DNA from: Verrucomicrobiota bacterium
Lineage (GTDB): Bacteria > Verrucomicrobiota > Verrucomicrobiia > Opitutales > Opitutaceae
DNA length: 17,041 nt
Assembly (NCBI GenBank): GCA_023386835.1
Contig: JAEWIY010000114.1
Location: 1 to 17,041 of the forward strand
Direction: 5' to 3'
This document shows positions 8,070 to 15,545 of the stretch, one piece after another. The notes beneath the pieces were generated by a model. That model did not search any database, was not told where the DNA came from, and saw nothing but the letters and a program-made list of their open reading frames with translations. Numbering within the stretch: the stretch's first letter is position 1; every line of letters starts with the position of its first letter. A program made the position numbers and the translations under genes.

Positions 8070-9776
8070 TTATCGCATCGAAATGGCCTCGAGCCGGCGG
8101 CGGTAGCGCGCGCCGATGGCGGCCGGGGAGAACCGTTCCTCGATTGTCCGCCGGGCCGCGGTGCCGAGCCGTTCCCGCAACGTCGGCTCCTGCGCGAGCC
8201 GCTGCATCCATTCGGCAGCATGCTGAACGTCGGGCTCGGCCCACCACTGGCCCTTCGCGTACGGGCCCACACTCTGCTCGAGCTGGATCAAGTGGGCGCG
8301 CACCGGGCAGCCGTTCTCACGCGTGACGTATTCAGCGGTCGCTGACCAGTCGGTGCTGATCACCGGCTTCCCCAGGTACATGCACTCGGCGACCGCGAGC
8401 CCAAAGCCCTCGCTGCGATGGAGCGAAACGAAGACGTCACACGCGGCCTCGAGGGCGTACAAGTCGGCGCGGGAGAGCGTCTCGTCGATGATGTGGACAT
8501 TGGGCAGGTCGGCGACGCTGGCCTGCAACCGCGCCAACTCGGCTTCGTTACCCTTCGTGCTGTGCGTCTTGATCACCAGCGCGGTCTTCTGCGGATCAAG
8601 ACCGGCGGCATGAAACGCGGCCACGACGGCTTCCGGATTCTTGCGCGTCGTGTAGCTGTTCAGATCATACAGGAACAGGTACAGCAGCCGGTCGACCGGC
8701 AGGTTGAAGCGGGCGCGCAGTTCCGCGACCGAGCCTTGGGGACGCTCGAACGCGATCGCGTGCGGCATCGTCAGGACGGGCACCGGCGCGGCCAGGGCGA
8801 TCGCTTCCCGCACGAAATCGCTCGGGCACCAGATCTCGTCAAAGTAGTCGCAGTACGGCACCCACGCGTCGGGAAATTCCGGCAGTTCCCAGGCCCAATA
8901 ACCGACGTTGTAGGTGCGGGCGCGAAACGCGTGACCGTGGTGATGATCGATGTCGCGCGCCGCCGGAGGATCGAGGTGGAAAACGGAAACGGGATACGAC
9001 GCGTTCTCCTGCAGCCGCGCGGCGTACGTCAGGTCGCCACGGCGGTTCTTCACGTTCAGCTTCAGGTCGACCAACGCGACCGGCAGCTGGGCCGCATCGG
9101 CCGCGCGCACCATGCAGCGGGATGATTCGCCGACGCCGAGGTCGGCCGTGAGGAAGCCGACCACGTTCAGCCCGACTTGCGCGTGTTTGCGGGCGAACGT
9201 CGGCGAGATCGGCGAGTGGCGGTTGCCGAAGTCGTAAATCAGTTCGCCGTGGGCTGTCTCCAGACGTTGGATGCGCAGCTGCCGGTTGCGATTCTGGGCC
9301 CGAAACCGTTGCAGGTTGGACCAGCCGGTGACGCGTCCGGCCCAGGCCAGTGTATTGGTCCAACCGACGTCGAGGAGCTGGAGCGTCACCGCGCCGCCGC
9401 GCGCGGCGGTCGTGGGTGGTAAAGGGATTTCGACCCGCCACGGGCCTCCGTCGTCGCCTGGAGCCTCGACGACGGTCTGAAAACCGCCGTCTACGCGCAC
9501 CCGCAGCCGGGGAAAACCGCGCTCCACGCCGGCGACGTCGCGGTGCGGCTGATACCGCCCGCTCAGGATGACGCGGGATACACCCTCCAGCGGTGGCAGG
9601 CGGACCTGGGCCGTTTCGCGAATCCAGGACGAGTCGTCGGCAAATTCGTCAAAGAACAGCCCCTGGTAACTCCACCAGCGGCGGGACAGGCGGCCGGCGG
9701 ACGGAGCAGAGGAGGGGAGACGTTGAAGACGCGAGCTCAGGCAGCGCGATTTGAGCGGCCGAAACTCGATTGGCAA
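8070..9776 (-). CDS. GT4-family glycosyltransferase with an N-terminal beta-rich extension
   Basis: The 568-residue protein has a C-terminal GT-B fold glycosyltransferase. GFLTADLGVGESSR (207-220) opens the domain, a K in VIKTHS (403) lies in the donor region, and SEGFGLAVAECMYLGKPVI (455-473) contains the E-x7-E motif (E456, E464) of GT4 retaining enzymes. It is cytoplasmic, with no membrane helix. Residues ~35-150 form a separate segment (SYQGLFFDEFADDSSW, LRVRVDGGFQ, WRVEIPLPP) that looks like a beta-sandwich accessory domain. The only usable start in this frame is TTG 9776, with no good Shine-Dalgarno. Upstream bases look coding in a shifted frame, so the true N-terminus is uncertain. It heads an operon with two methyltransferases and is divergent from the interrupted gene at 9895. 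Probably transfers a nucleotide-sugar to the growing glycan; the sugar is unknown. Confidence 0.87.
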   Translation of the reverse strand: MPIEFRPLKSRCLSSRLQRLPSSAPSAGRLSRRWWSYQGLFFDEFADDSSWIRETAQVRLPPLEGVSRVILSGRYQPHRDVAGVERGFPRLRVRVDGGFQTVVEAPGDDGGPWRVEIPLPPTTAARGGAVTLQLLDVGWTNTLAWAGRVTGWSNLQRFRAQNRNRQLRIQRLETAHGELIYDFGNRHSPISPTFARKHAQVGLNVVGFLTADLGVGESSRCMVRAADAAQLPVALVDLKLNVKNRRGDLTYAARLQENASYPVSVFHLDPPAARDIDHHHGHAFRARTYNVGYWAWELPEFPDAWVPYCDYFDEIWCPSDFVREAIALAAPVPVLTMPHAIAFERPQGSVAELRARFNLPVDRLLYLFLYDLNSYTTRKNPEAVVAAFHAAGLDPQKTALVIKTHSTKGNEAELARLQASVADLPNVHIIDETLSRADLYALEAACDVFVSLHRSEGFGLAVAECMYLGKPVISTDWSATAEYVTRENGCPVRAHLIQLEQSVGPYAKGQWWAEPDVQHAAEWMQRLAQEPTLRERLGTAARRTIEERFSPAAIGARYRRRLEAISMR

Positions 9777-11475
9777 GGGTCGGAAGTGCTCGCGCAGGTC
9801 GAAGCGGCTGGGTCAGGCCGTCGGGCAACGAATCCTCTGGCCCCTCGCGCCAAAGTTCGGCAGGTGCTGGTGAACCGCGCAGCGAACGCTGCAGGTGGCT
9901 TTGATCGTGCGTTCGTCCCTACGTTCTCCGCAATCCTGGTTCCGATTGGCCGCGCTGGCTCTCCTGGCGGCGGCGATCTGGGCGACGTACTACGGACGTT
10001 GGTCGGCGGAGTCGTGGCAGGTGCCGACGGACTATAGCGGTGACGCGCTGGAGGTGCTGGCGCGATTGCAGGCGGCGGCCGAGGGCGCCGAGTGGCCGCT
10101 GCGCCGCAAGATCATTGAGCGGCTGGGCGCTCCCTTGGGCGCCGATTGGAGCCAGTATCCGACGTCGGACAAGTGGGTGATGCTGCCGTTGGGCCTGATC
10201 TGTCGCTGGTTTGGGGTCGGCGTGGCCGCGAATGCCGGACTGTTGCTCGCTTACGTGGCGAGCACGCTCGCGTTCTACGGCGTGGCGCGCTGGCTCCGCG
10301 TCGCGCCGCCGTGGGCCATGGCAGGTGCGTTGCTCTTTGCGTTCACCACGGGACTGCAGATGCGCGGGCTCGCGCACCTCGCGTTGTTATGGAACTGGAC
10401 GCTGCCGCTGGGCCTGCTCGCGTGCGGCTGGGTGGCCGGAAGAACGAACGTGTCGTGGCGTTCGGGGCGCGGTGCGCTGTGTTTGCTCACGGCGTTGGCC
10501 TTTGGGGCGAGCAATCCGTACAACGTGTATTTCTGGCTGCCATTGTTGGGTTGGGCGGTGCTGGTGCAGGCGTTGCCTGAACGACGGCGTCCGGAGAACC
10601 TGAAACTCGGACTGATCCTGATCGGAGCCGCGGTCGCCAGCTTCGTGGTCTCCAACGCGGAAGTGTGGTTGTATCCAGTGGACGAGGGCACGGGGCCCCT
10701 GATGGAGCGCAACTATGCCGGGACCGAGCAGTACGCGCTCAAACCGATCGAGTTGATCATTCCGCCGGCCGAACACCGCTGGGATGCGTTGGCGTTTTTT
10801 GGGCGGCGCTACCTGCGCTGGTCGGAGTGGCGGGGCGAGGCGCTGATGCCCTATCTCGGACTGGTTGGCGCGGCCGCGCTGTTCGGACTGCTCGCCTGGT
10901 CAACCTGGCGAGCCCTGCGCGGACGCAGACTGGTTCCGGCGGCGCTGCAGACGGGCTGGCTGCTCGGTTTCAGCCTGGTGGGCGGTTTGTCCAACGTCGC
11001 GGCGTTGTTCCTGGGTGTGCAGATCTTCCGTGCCACGAATCGGGTGTCGATCTGGCTGGCGGTGATCGTGCTGCTGTTCGCGGCGCGCCAGCTCTCGCGT
11101 TTCACCGCGCATTGGCGGCCTGCATGGCGCTGGGCGGTGGCGGGCGTGGTGGTGACAATCGGATTGCTGGACCAACTGCCGCGCCGGGATGGGGAGCGTG
11201 CCCGCACGGAGGTGGCGCAGTTTGCGGCGGATCGTGAGTTTGGAGAAGGGATTGAGCGCACATTTGGCGCGGGAGCGCTCGTAGCGGAACTGCCCGTCTT
11301 TGATTTCCCGGAAGTGCCGAAGCAGTACGAACTCGGCAACTACGAGCCGCTGCGACTGTACCTGCACACGGAAACGGCGCGTTTTGCCTTCGGTGGCCTG
11401 AAGGGGCTGTCACCCGGCGAGTGGTACCGCGAGATGGCGAAGCTGCCGATTGCCGCCGTCGTGGGAAGACTTGAG

Positions 11476-11478
11476 TAA
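11476..11478 (+). other. In-frame TAA nonsense codon
   Basis: The codons read GTG GGA AGA CTT GAG TAA GCT GGG TTT GCG, so the protein is VGRLE-stop-AGFA. Frame and family pattern continue without an indel. One substitution from GAA, CAA or AAA would produce this stop. Confidence 0.8.
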
Positions 11479-12030
11479 GCTGGGTTTGCGGCGCTGGTGG
11501 TGCAGCGCCGCGGTTTCGCGGAGGGTGGCGAGGAACTTCTGGAGGCGCTGGAGGCGTTGGGTTATGCGGAGCGGCTGAACCACGCTTCCGGTGACATGGT
11601 GGCGGTGCGCTTGTCGCCCGTGGCCAAGCCGGTCCTGCCGCTGGCGGAGCGTTTCACCTTGGGGCAAAACTGGCACCGTCGGCCGCTGCTGACCGATGGG
11701 CAGGAGGTGATGTGGTCCTTCGATGATGCGGTGCTCAATTATTACAATCCGTATTCGGAAGATCGCGACGTGGTCGTGCACCTGACGTTGGTTGGGGCGG
11801 GAGAGCGCCAGGTGCAGGTGAAGCTGAACGGAGCGTTGATCGGCGAATACACGCTCAACGACGAGCCGTTGGTGCTGCCGCCACTCCGGCTCGCGTTGCG
11901 CCCCGGTTCCAATCGGCTGGACCTGCTCAGCCCTCAACCCGCTGTGCGGCGCGACCAGCAGCAGTATGGTTTGCAGTCGATCGGTGTTGTCGCAATGCGT
12001 GTCGAGGGGCGGGACGCCCGTGCGGCTGCC

Positions 12031-12048
12031 GGCGCGGAAGGCGCGGAA
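12031..12048 (+). repeat. Two identical 9-nt units inside the 3' end of the interrupted gene
   Basis: GGCGCGGAA occurs twice back to back and is read as GAEGAE just before the stop. The unit resembles the intergenic 9-nt arrays at 12802-12828 and elsewhere, suggesting the tail is repeat-derived. Confidence 0.55.
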
Positions 12049-12057
12049 TCCTGAAGC

Positions 12058-12795
12058 ATGCGGACGGAGGAGTACCTCAAGTTAGCGGCGGTGGAGGACC
12101 GGATGTGGTATTTCCGGGCGCTGCACCGTCATTTGGCGCGTGAGGTGGGCCGCGCCTTGCCCACCGGACGGGGTGTCGCGTTGGACGCCGGTTGCGGCAC
12201 GGGTGGGTTTATTCTGTCGGTGCGCCACCGATGGCCCGGCCTCGGATGGACCGGGCTGGATTTTGCACCGCTTGCGTGCGAGCTGGCGCGCGAACGCACG
12301 GGTGGACCCATTGTGGAAGGCAGCGTCTGTGCCCTGCCGTTCGCCGACGCCAGCTTCGACGTCGTGACGTCCGCGGATGTGCTCTACCAGATCGAGCGTC
12401 CGATTGAAGCGCTGATGGAAATGCGGCGTGTGCTCCGACCCGGGGGGCGTTTGGTCATCAACGTCCCAGCGCTGAGCTGGCTGTGGTCGTACCACGACGA
12501 CTCTGTTCAGTCGAAGCACCGGTTTCACCGCGCACAGTTGATCACATTGCTGCGCGAAGCGGGGTTGACGCCGCTCTACGCCACGTACCGCAACTTTGTG
12601 GTTTTCCCGCTGGTGGTCGTGAAGCGGAAGCTGCTGCCGCGATCCGACGGTGAGAGTGACGTGCGCCCGTACGGACCGGTGCTCGAGCGTTGCTTTGATG
12701 CGTTGATGGCGCTGGAGCACGGCTGGATGTCGCGGCGCTGGCGGCTGCCGATCGGCTCATCCGTCTTCGCGGTGGCGGAGCGGCCCCGCGACTGA
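12058..12795 (+). CDS. Class I SAM-dependent methyltransferase
   Basis: The 245-residue protein has motif I VALDAGCGTGGF at residues 40-51, GLDFAP with D68 as the ribose-binding acid, FDVVTSADVLYQIERP at 100-115 (motif IV), and LRPGGRLVINVPAL at 126-139. The segment WLWSYHDDSVQSKHRFHRAQL (141-161) is characteristic of methyltransferases found in polysaccharide clusters, where a similar W-S-x-H-D...H-R-x-R pattern precedes the C-terminal part. A moderately hydrophobic stretch (YRNFVVFPLVVVKRKLLP, about 178-195) could touch the membrane. ATG 12058 lies 3 nt after the stop of the interrupted membrane protein; coupling with it is likely, so premature termination upstream may lower its translation (inference). 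Acceptor unknown. Confidence 0.88.
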   Translation: MRTEEYLKLAAVEDRMWYFRALHRHLAREVGRALPTGRGVALDAGCGTGGFILSVRHRWPGLGWTGLDFAPLACELARERTGGPIVEGSVCALPFADASFDVVTSADVLYQIERPIEALMEMRRVLRPGGRLVINVPALSWLWSYHDDSVQSKHRFHRAQLITLLREAGLTPLYATYRNFVVFPLVVVKRKLLPRSDGESDVRPYGPVLERCFDALMALEHGWMSRRWRLPIGSSVFAVAERPRD

Positions 12796-12801
12796 GGAGC
12801 C

Positions 12802-12828
12802 CACGGAAGGCACGGAAAGTGCGGAAGA
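12802..12828 (+). repeat. Three tandem degenerate 9-nt units
   Basis: CACGGAAGG, CACGGAAAG and TGCGGAAGA follow each other directly after the methyltransferase stop. The same unit type returns at 15326-15352 and in inverted form at 15513-15545. Confidence 0.7.
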
Positions 12829-12843
12829 GGCGCCCTTGAATTA

Positions 12844-12863
12844 CGCGAATGGGCGCGAATGCG
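12844..12863 (+). repeat. Two 10-nt CGCGAATG units
   Basis: CGCGAATGGG is followed by CGCGAATGCG. Related sequence occurs near 6442-6469 and, more weakly, at 15364-15386. Confidence 0.45.
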
Positions 12864-12875
12864 TGGCGATTTTTT

Positions 12876-13020
12876 GTTTTCCTGCCGAGGCCGCAGAGAG
12901 CGCCGAGCCGAATGCGCTGGACCGCGCTCTTCTGCCATTCAGGTCCTTCGGTGGAACAGCCATCCACTCCGAAAAATCTTTGCCTCAACTCTGCGCTCTC
13001 TGCGACCTCGGCGGTAAAAC
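12876..13020. repeat. Long inverted repeat with 32-nt arms
   Basis: The left arm 12876-12907 (starting GTTTTCCTGCCGAGG) pairs with the right arm 12989-13020 (ending CTCGGCGGTAAAAC), matching at 28 of 32 positions. The arms contain 9-nt units such as GCCGAGGCC, GCAGAGAGC and GCCGAGCCG. Near the centre GTGGA ACAGCCA TCCAC can form a small hairpin. The rest of 12796-13170 (375 bp) has no gene I can support. Confidence 0.75.
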
Positions 13021-13134
13021 CCATCACCGGACGCGAGGTCCAAACCGTCGCGATCTGGGCGCTCTTCGTGTGAAGTGCTGGTGGGGGCCGTCGATTGAGC
13101 GCGCATACGACTGTCGCGCCGCTCCAATGCGCTG

Positions 13135-13152
13135 GACCCGGCCGAGCGGGTC
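13135..13152 (+). promoter_or_regulatory. Short stem-loop in the leader of the GT2 gene
   Basis: GACCCG, loop GCCGAG, CGGGTC form a perfect 6-bp stem followed by GGTTTGTTG, ending 18 nt before the ATG at 13171. It could be a weak terminator or a translational hairpin; with only six pairs this is uncertain. Confidence 0.3.
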
Positions 13153-13170
13153 GGTTTGTTGAAAGGTTGC

Positions 13171-14127
13171 ATGAGTTCTCCGGCGCCGGCGCTCAGCTTC
13201 GTCATCCCGCTCTACAACAGCGCAGCCACGATTGAGGCTGTGGTGGACCAGATCGCGGCGTTGGTGGTGCCGGGAGGCCACGAGATCGTGCTGGTCAATG
13301 ACGGCAGTTCCGATGGGACGGCGGAGGTCTGCCAACAGCTGCTGGAGCGCTGCCCGATTCCGCTCACCTACGTGGAGCATGCCCGCAACTATGGTGAACA
13401 CAACGCCGTGTTGACCGGCTACCGGCAGGCGCGCGGGAGGTATGTCATCAACCTCGATGACGATGGCCAGAATCCGCCGGCGGAGGGGTTGCGGCTGTAC
13501 GAGCACGCGCGATCGCAGGGGCTCGACGCGGTGTTTGGACATTACGCGCACAAACAGCATGCGGGCTGGCGCAATCTTGGCAGCCGCTTCACGAATTGGC
13601 TCACCGATCGGCTGCTGGACAAGCCGCCGGGTTTTTATCTCTCCAGCTTTCGCTGCGTCAGTGCGCTGGTGGCGCGGGAGGTGGCGCGTTACGAAGGCCC
13701 GTTTCCGTATGTGGACGGCTTGATTCTGCAGGTGACGCAGAAGCTGGGCTCCGTGACGGTGCGACACGAGCCACGCGTGTCAGGACAAAGTGGTTACACG
13801 CTGCGGCGGCTGCTGCGGCTGTGGCTCAGCACCGCGGTCAATTTCTCCGTGATGCCGCTGCGGCTGGCGACGCTGCTCGGGCTCACGATGGCGGCGCTGG
13901 GGTTCTTGTGGATCGGCGTGGTCGTGTACCTCCGGCTGACCGAACAGGGTCCGGCGTTTGGCTGGGGCACGCTGATGGCGGCGCTGCTGCTGTTCTCCGG
14001 TGTGCAGCTCCTGATGCTGGGTGTCATCGGCGAGTACCTCGGACGGATGTTCCTCACCGTGAACCACCGGCCACAGTCCGTGGTGCGCTCCGTCGCGAAG
14101 ACCGCGTCAGGCGGCGATCGGGTTTAG
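13171..14127 (+). CDS. Membrane-anchored GT2 glycosyltransferase, GtrB/ArnC/DPM1-like
   Basis: The 318-residue protein begins with a cytoplasmic GT-A domain: FVIPLYNSAATIE (10-22), VNDGSSDGT with D44 for the nucleotide (42-50), INLDDDGQNPP with the metal-binding DDD at 96-98, YLSSFRCVS (156-163) and SGYTLRRLLRLW (207-218). Two hydrophobic hairpin helices follow at about 228-255 and 266-290, ending in GEYLGRMFLTVNHRPQ. This order matches the polyprenyl-phosphate glycosyltransferases that move a sugar from UDP or GDP to undecaprenyl phosphate, supplying donors to GT-C enzymes. That fits the several GT-C-like proteins nearby. ATG 13171 is preferred because GAAAGG lies just upstream; a TTG at 13156 would add five residues. 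The exact sugar cannot be read from the sequence. Confidence 0.9.
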   Translation: MSSPAPALSFVIPLYNSAATIEAVVDQIAALVVPGGHEIVLVNDGSSDGTAEVCQQLLERCPIPLTYVEHARNYGEHNAVLTGYRQARGRYVINLDDDGQNPPAEGLRLYEHARSQGLDAVFGHYAHKQHAGWRNLGSRFTNWLTDRLLDKPPGFYLSSFRCVSALVAREVARYEGPFPYVDGLILQVTQKLGSVTVRHEPRVSGQSGYTLRRLLRLWLSTAVNFSVMPLRLATLLGLTMAALGFLWIGVVVYLRLTEQGPAFGWGTLMAALLLFSGVQLLMLGVIGEYLGRMFLTVNHRPQSVVRSVAKTASGGDRV

Positions 14128-14140
14128 CGCGTCGAGTTTG

Positions 14141-14242
14141 GCCGCAAGAAGGCGCAGAAGGCGCAAAAAGGAGAGAGGTTTGGTGAGATCGTTCTCAGAA
14201 ACCCTCGTTCCTTCATTTGAGCCTTTTGTGCCTCTTTGCGGC
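14141..14242. repeat. 102-bp near-palindrome between convergent genes; possible bidirectional terminator
   Basis: The left units GCCGCAAGA, AGGCGCAGA, AGGCGCAAA (14141-14167) pair with the complement of 14216-14242, read as GCCGCAAAG, AGGCACAAA, AGGCTCAAA; 22 of 27 positions match. Inside, GAGG...TGAGA TCGT TCTCA...CCTC forms a second stem centred near 14190. The element fills the gap between the plus GT2 ending at 14127 and the minus GT2. The minus gene's stop (TAG, 14242-14244) overlaps the end of the right arm. Confidence 0.75.
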
Positions 14243-15234
14243 TAATCCTGCCCGGGTGTGGCTTCTCTGTCGGCGCCGAAGAGATTCTGCCAGCGTTCCA
14301 GTTCCTGGTGAATGGCCAGTTCGGCACCGAGCAGGGCGGAGAGCGGCGGTTGGCGGCGGAGGTGGAGTCCGTAGGCGAGCTCGGCGGCCGCGGCACGGGC
14401 GGCGGGAGAGCCCGTCGGAGCCGTCCACGCGCGGTCCAGGTGCCAGCGGGCCCAGGAACGCGCGGCATGTCGGATCAAAGTTGACCGCCACCGGAGGGTA
14501 AGCCGATACGTATTCAACTCGTCGCGACGCTTCCGCCCGGGGGAGGAGGAGACGTGGTGCCGGACGACGCTGTGTAGCGCGACGGCGTTGACCCTCCCGG
14601 CCTCGGCCGCACGGAAACAAAGGTCCACGTCCTCGCATCCGTTGACGTACTGCTCGTCGAATCCGCCGTGCGCGAGAAACAGGCTGCGTTCGACCAACAC
14701 ACAGGCGCCGGTGACGGCCGGCATCAAGCGAAGCGAGAGCGGGTGGGGGAGGAAACGACGGAGCGGAAGCGCACGGTCGTGCTCGGGTTTGCCCTTCGCG
14801 TTGATGAAGATGCCGGAGTGATCGACCGTGCCCGTGTGGTGGTTGAGCTGCACGTTGCCGATCAGGCCGGCACGTGCGCCGAGGTGCCGTTGCGCGGCCA
14901 CCATCGGCTCCAGCCAACGGCGGGTGAGCACGAGGTCGTTGTTGAGCAGCAGCAGGTGTGTGCCGCGGGCGATCCTGGCAGCTCGATTGTTGGCGCCGGC
15001 AAAGCCGAGGTTGCGCTCATTAAGCAGGACGTGAAACGGCGCGCCGAGCGTGCGCAGCCAATCGCGCGTGCCGTCGGTGCTGCCGTCGTCGACCAGGATG
15101 ATCTCGTGGGTGGCGTCCCGAGGCAGGGTAGCCTGCAGGCTGGCCAGCATTGCCCGCGTCAACTCCAGGCAGTTGAAGAGCGGGACGATGATCGAAAACT
15201 CAGGAGCCGTGCGGCTGGGCACGCACCATTGCAA
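14242..15234 (-). CDS. Soluble GT2-family glycosyltransferase
   Basis: The 330-residue protein has the GT-A motifs of a GT2 enzyme: EFSIIVPLFNCLELT (12-26), VDDGSTDGT (48-56), NLGFAGANN (75-83), LLLNND (95-100, the DxD-equivalent), VTGACVLVERSLF (174-186), GGFDE (190-194) and NGCEDVDLCFRA (198-209) with the ED pair of the catalytic base region. The pattern is that of rhamnosyltransferase/WbbL-type and O-antigen GT2 enzymes, which fits the neighbouring rhamnose genes, but the donor is inferred. The start is TTG 15234 (GTG 15222 also possible) with no clear Shine-Dalgarno. The frame stays open and protein-like upstream (EYGVELDRRLA) to a TAA at 15283-15285 at the edge of a repeat, so the N-terminus may be truncated. 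It is downstream of rmlA on the same strand, separated by the repeat region. Confidence 0.85.
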   Translation of the reverse strand: MQWCVPSRTAPEFSIIVPLFNCLELTRAMLASLQATLPRDATHEIILVDDGSTDGTRDWLRTLGAPFHVLLNERNLGFAGANNRAARIARGTHLLLLNNDLVLTRRWLEPMVAAQRHLGARAGLIGNVQLNHHTGTVDHSGIFINAKGKPEHDRALPLRRFLPHPLSLRLMPAVTGACVLVERSLFLAHGGFDEQYVNGCEDVDLCFRAAEAGRVNAVALHSVVRHHVSSSPGRKRRDELNTYRLTLRWRSTLIRHAARSWARWHLDRAWTAPTGSPAARAAAAELAYGLHLRRQPPLSALLGAELAIHQELERWQNLFGADREATPGQD

Positions 15235-15286
15235 CGCGAGCCGGCGATCGAGCTCAACCCCGTACTCCGGCGGCCGATTTGTTTAA

Positions 15287-15313
15287 CACGAAGGGCGCAA
15301 AGAGCGCGAAAGT
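15287..15313 (+). repeat. Three tandem degenerate 9-nt units
   Basis: CACGAAGGG, CGCAAAGAG and CGCGAAAGT lie in a row at the 5' flank of the minus-strand GT2, immediately next to the upstream stop codon of its frame. Confidence 0.6.
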
Positions 15314-15318
15314 TCAGA

Positions 15319-15545
15319 TTGGGCCCACGGAACACACGGAGAACACGGAAGAGCTTGACTCACGATTCACGCGATGAGGCGCAAATCGAATCCTGACAGC
15401 AGAGAAAGAGGCTTCCCGGGCACCCCCGCAAACGCGCCGATCTAAAGGGCCTTCTCCGCGTCTCTTTGCGTCCTCTGCGCTCCCTGCGGTGAAGGTTTGA
15501 TCACCTCGTCCCCTTCGGTGGTCTCCGTTTATTCCGTGGGCCCAA
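15319..15545. repeat. Long inverted repeat with 33-nt arms made of 9-nt units
   Basis: The left arm 15319-15351 (TTGGGCCCACGGAA, with units CACGGAACA, CACGGAGAA, CACGGAAGA) pairs with the right arm 15513-15545, matching at 29 of 33 positions. The interior holds another array and a GATTCACGCGATGAGG stretch. The region 15235-15557 contains no gene I can support. Its right end sits 12 nt from the rmlA stop, where CCAAG T CTTGG adds a small palindrome at 15542-15552. As RNA it could form a long hairpin after rmlA. Confidence 0.75.
15456..15491 (-). repeat. Four tandem degenerate 9-nt units inside the inverted repeat
   Basis: Read on the minus strand the units are CACCGCAGG, GAGCGCAGA, GGACGCAAA and GAGACGCGG. 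They are contiguous and resemble the arm units at 12876-13020 and 14141-14242. Confidence 0.6.

Larger units (their letters stand above)
9895..12054 (+). pseudogene. Large GT-C-like membrane protein interrupted by one in-frame TAA
   Basis: A single reading frame runs 720 codons from GTG 9895 (GTG 9907, with GGTGG 8 nt before it, is also possible) to TGA at 12052-12054. It is broken only by TAA at 11476-11478 (codon 528). The first 527 residues hold an N-terminal helix (~16-32), DYSGDALEVL in the first loop, LQMRGLAHLALLWNW, further helices, and a RNYAGTEQYALKPIELIIPP loop. Just after the stop the same frame reads AGFAALVVQRRGFAEGGEEL, the expected continuation of the segment before it, then a beta-rich domain (MWSFDDAVLNYYNPYSE, LRPGSNRLDLL). 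The last codons (GAEGAES) come from two identical GGCGCGGAA units. The methyltransferase at 12058 starts 3 nt later. Two products by reinitiation near 11497 are possible but no Shine-Dalgarno supports it. Confidence 0.75.

Noticed and set aside
9777..9894. Divergent sigma-70 promoters between the GT4 and interrupted genes
   Set aside because: No clear -35/-10 pair with proper spacing is visible on either strand, so no promoter is annotated.
11476..11478. Recoding of TAA as a sense codon
   Set aside because: No recoding signal is apparent and the GT4 gene ends at a normal TAA (8070-8072), so nonsense mutation or base error is simpler.
12542..13205. Small open frames across 12796-13170, some starting with AEVAESAE-like peptides
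   Set aside because: These peptides come from translating the 9-nt repeat units and are a known type of spurious prediction. There is no Shine-Dalgarno or conserved domain.
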